From positions 124,001 through 188,000 of the forward strand of contig WMBV01000001.1 in assembly GCA_017745595.1 (NCBI GenBank): a DNA stretch of 64,000 bases, in the 5' to 3' direction. The notes under the pieces are model-generated. The model ran no database searches and was not told the origin of the DNA. It worked only from the letters and a program-made list of their open reading frames with translations. Source of the stretch: Bordetella petrii. GTDB taxonomy: Bacteria; Pseudomonadota; Gammaproteobacteria; Burkholderiales; Burkholderiaceae_B. The position numbers and the translations under genes were made by a program. Below, piece after piece: positions 62,345 through 64,000 of the stretch; position 1 is the stretch's first letter, and the number at the start of each line of letters is the position of its first letter.

Positions 62345-63934
62345 TCAGATGCCCTCTTCGACCTGCGCGGTAACGAGAACCACGGTCGTCAGCCGGTCGC
62401 TGGACGCACGGTCTTGCCCGCCCGCCAACAGCGGCGCGTGGGGGGCCAGGCGGCGACGGTCGTATTCGTCCTGGCGCCGGTCGAAGCCGGACAGAATGAC
62501 CGGCTGGCCCGGGCTGAGCGCGACCTGCTGCACGGTGCCGTTGCCATCGATGGTGATCTGCTGCACCTGGACCTGGTTGCCGTGCTCGCCGAACGTGATG
62601 CTTTTGATCGGTTGCGCGACGGTGTTGTCGTAGGCGATGGACAACAGGATGCGGCCATCGGCCTGGGCATCGGGCACCAGGGTCAGGAACGTGCCGACGG
62701 TTTCCTGCTTCTGGCTGATGGATACCGACGGCAGGACCGCGCTGCCCAGCGAGGCATCGACCCCCGGCACCGCGGTGCTCTGGACCTGGTCGATGTACGA
62801 GAAAGTGGTGCGCACGGCATGGGTGACCGGACGGCGGTTCAGGGTGAGGACCGGTACGCTGCTGTGGCGCAGCACCGCGCCGGTCTGGCTGAGCGCCGAG
62901 ATGATGGCGCGCGAACCCTGGAAGGGCCCGCCGTCGACCGTGGCGCCCAATGCCGCGGCGGCATTGCCGGCCGCGGCGGGCATCGCGACGGTAAGCGCTG
63001 CGCGCGCGCTGTCGTAGACGGCTTTCCAGTCGATGCCGCCCTCGGCGCTGTCGGTGGCCACTACCGTGATTTCTTCGAACAGCAGGCGCACGCGCCGCGT
63101 CAGCGCCTGGTTTTCGCCTTCGATGAACTGGCCGATGCGGTCGAGCACGTCGGGGATATCAGTGACGACCAGCGAACTGCCGCCACCGTCGAGGTCGGCG
63201 ATGGTGCCGGCCTGCGTCAGGAACGGAATGATGCGGGCGCGCACGGCCTGCAAGGCATGGTGCTCGCCCGACGACAAGGCGGTGGTGGAGGTGTTGTCGA
63301 AACCGCCGGCCTCGGTGGTGCCGGCGCGGCCCAGCCGGGCGTCGACGCGGCTGGCCAGCGTCAGCGCGCGCACATCGAACACGCGCGTCTGCGTGCGATA
63401 GAACTCGATGGCGTTGCGATGGTAGCGCCATTGCACGCCGAAGCTGGCAGCCAGCGTGTCGAGGGTGTCGGGCAAGGGACGCGGCCCGGCCAGTACGGGC
63501 ACGCGCAGAGGCGCGGACAGCTCGGCTGGCGCCGGCTGGCCCAGCCGCGGCAGGAACAGCGCCTGCGGCAACAAGGCGTCGGGAGCGATGCGCACGGCGA
63601 TGCCGGTCGCGCTGGTCAGCCGCTCGGCCAGCGAAGGCAGGTCGAGCCGCCCCGCAAACAGCAGGGTCGTGTCCACGTCGCCCCGCAACGCGGGCGGCAG
63701 CACGATGTCGCGGGCCAGCGGCTGCGACTTGCCGGCCAGCCAGGGCTTGCCGACATCCTGGGCAGCGATGCGCGCATTGCGATCCGACACGGCGGCGGCG
63801 AACTGCCGCTGGCCCGTTTCGACTTCGGCGCGCGCCGTGGAAATGGCTACGCGCAAAGCCTGCAGCGACTGCTGCGCCGAGCATCCGGCCAGGGCCAGCA
63901 ACACGATGCCGGAATATGCCAGGCGGGCCTTCAT
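62345..63934 (-). CDS. pilN: Type IVb pilus secretin lipoprotein PilN
   Basis: 529 residues. The lipoprotein signal ends in LLALAGC. N-domains with LPSLAERLTSATGIAVRI lead to the secretin C-domain: VPVLTLNRRPVTHAVRTTFS and GTFLTLVPDAQADGRILLSI. It forms the outer-membrane pore for the pilus. Its ATG overlaps the upstream gene's stop by 4 bp. Confidence 0.92.
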   Translation of the reverse strand: MKARLAYSGIVLLALAGCSAQQSLQALRVAISTARAEVETGQRQFAAAVSDRNARIAAQDVGKPWLAGKSQPLARDIVLPPALRGDVDTTLLFAGRLDLPSLAERLTSATGIAVRIAPDALLPQALFLPRLGQPAPAELSAPLRVPVLAGPRPLPDTLDTLAASFGVQWRYHRNAIEFYRTQTRVFDVRALTLASRVDARLGRAGTTEAGGFDNTSTTALSSGEHHALQAVRARIIPFLTQAGTIADLDGGGSSLVVTDIPDVLDRIGQFIEGENQALTRRVRLLFEEITVVATDSAEGGIDWKAVYDSARAALTVAMPAAAGNAAAALGATVDGGPFQGSRAIISALSQTGAVLRHSSVPVLTLNRRPVTHAVRTTFSYIDQVQSTAVPGVDASLGSAVLPSVSISQKQETVGTFLTLVPDAQADGRILLSIAYDNTVAQPIKSITFGEHGNQVQVQQITIDGNGTVQQVALSPGQPVILSGFDRRQDEYDRRRLAPHAPLLAGGQDRASSDRLTTVVLVTAQVEEGI

Positions 63935-64000
63935 GGGCGGGCTCCGGGTGCGGTGGAACGGTCGCAGGCCTGCGTCAGCGGCACGACGCGCAACACCTTG
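63931..64000 (-). CDS. C-terminal tail of a PilL/TcpQ-like pilus protein (cut by window edge)
   Basis: Only the last 22 codons are in the window: VLRVVPLTQACDRSTAPGAR precedes the final Pro and stop. A short hydrophobic strand followed by a Cys matches the end of the TcpQ-like C-terminal domain found in PilL or PilM, the genes that precede pilN in R64-type operons. The stop overlaps the pilN start (ATGA). Confidence 0.55.
   Translation of the reverse strand, partial: KVLRVVPLTQACDRSTAPGARP

Overview
The window is high-GC, densely coded betaproteobacterial DNA, most likely Alcaligenaceae. A Bordetella of the B. petrii type fits best. The reasons are the gene order rpsU-dnaG-rpoD, the long co-directional run ndk-rlmN-rodZ-like-ispG-hisS-yfgM-bamB-der-hisC-hfq-hflX-hflK-hflC-hisZ-purA, and the typical protein sequences. 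The genus is inferred; nothing in the window proves it.

Region 1 (1 to about 20.36 kb, + strand except the first gene) is the conjugation end of an integrative and conjugative element (ICE) of the Tn4371 type. It opens with a cut-off TetR regulator. Facing it is a three-gene RND efflux operon of the MexEF-OprN type, with twin palindromic operators in between. A LysR regulator and a small exclusion-type lipoprotein follow. Then comes the transfer module traG, a CopG-like gene, trbB, C, D, E, J, a second exclusion-type lipoprotein, trbL, F, G, I and a DUF2274 gene. Most of these genes overlap by 4 bp. The trbB product has Ile in place of the Walker A Thr/Ser, which may cripple transfer. A perfect hairpin and an AT-rich tail close the element. 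A TTTTTTAT sequence at 20,352 is a candidate right attachment core. The integrase end lies outside the window.

Region 2 (20.4-50.9 kb) is the chromosomal backbone, almost all on the - strand. It starts with a small RMF/CrpP-like gene and an orphan FkbM methyltransferase. Next come a CAU-anticodon tRNA, rpoD, dnaG and rpsU (the macromolecular-synthesis cluster), a phosphoribosyltransferase, purA, hisZ, the hfq-hflXKC cluster, and the GTPase, BAM, histidine and isoprenoid housekeeping genes. valS faces the other way from ndk. A five-gene amine or amino-acid uptake and oxidation cluster follows: an FAD oxidase, a three-part ABC importer and an XRE-cupin regulator. A palindrome sits on the regulator's start codon.

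Region 3 (50.9-55.8 kb) carries a REP-like inverted pair, rpsP-rimM-trmD, a TusA-like gene and alaS.

Region 4 (55.8-64 kb, - strand) is a type IVb (R64/thin-pilus type) pilus operon. In transcription order it is the tail of a PilL/TcpQ-like gene, then pilN, pilO, pilP, pilQ, pilR, pilS and pilV. It runs off the right edge and shows no shufflon and no prepilin peptidase inside the window.

No rRNA, CRISPR array, insertion sequence or replication origin was seen.
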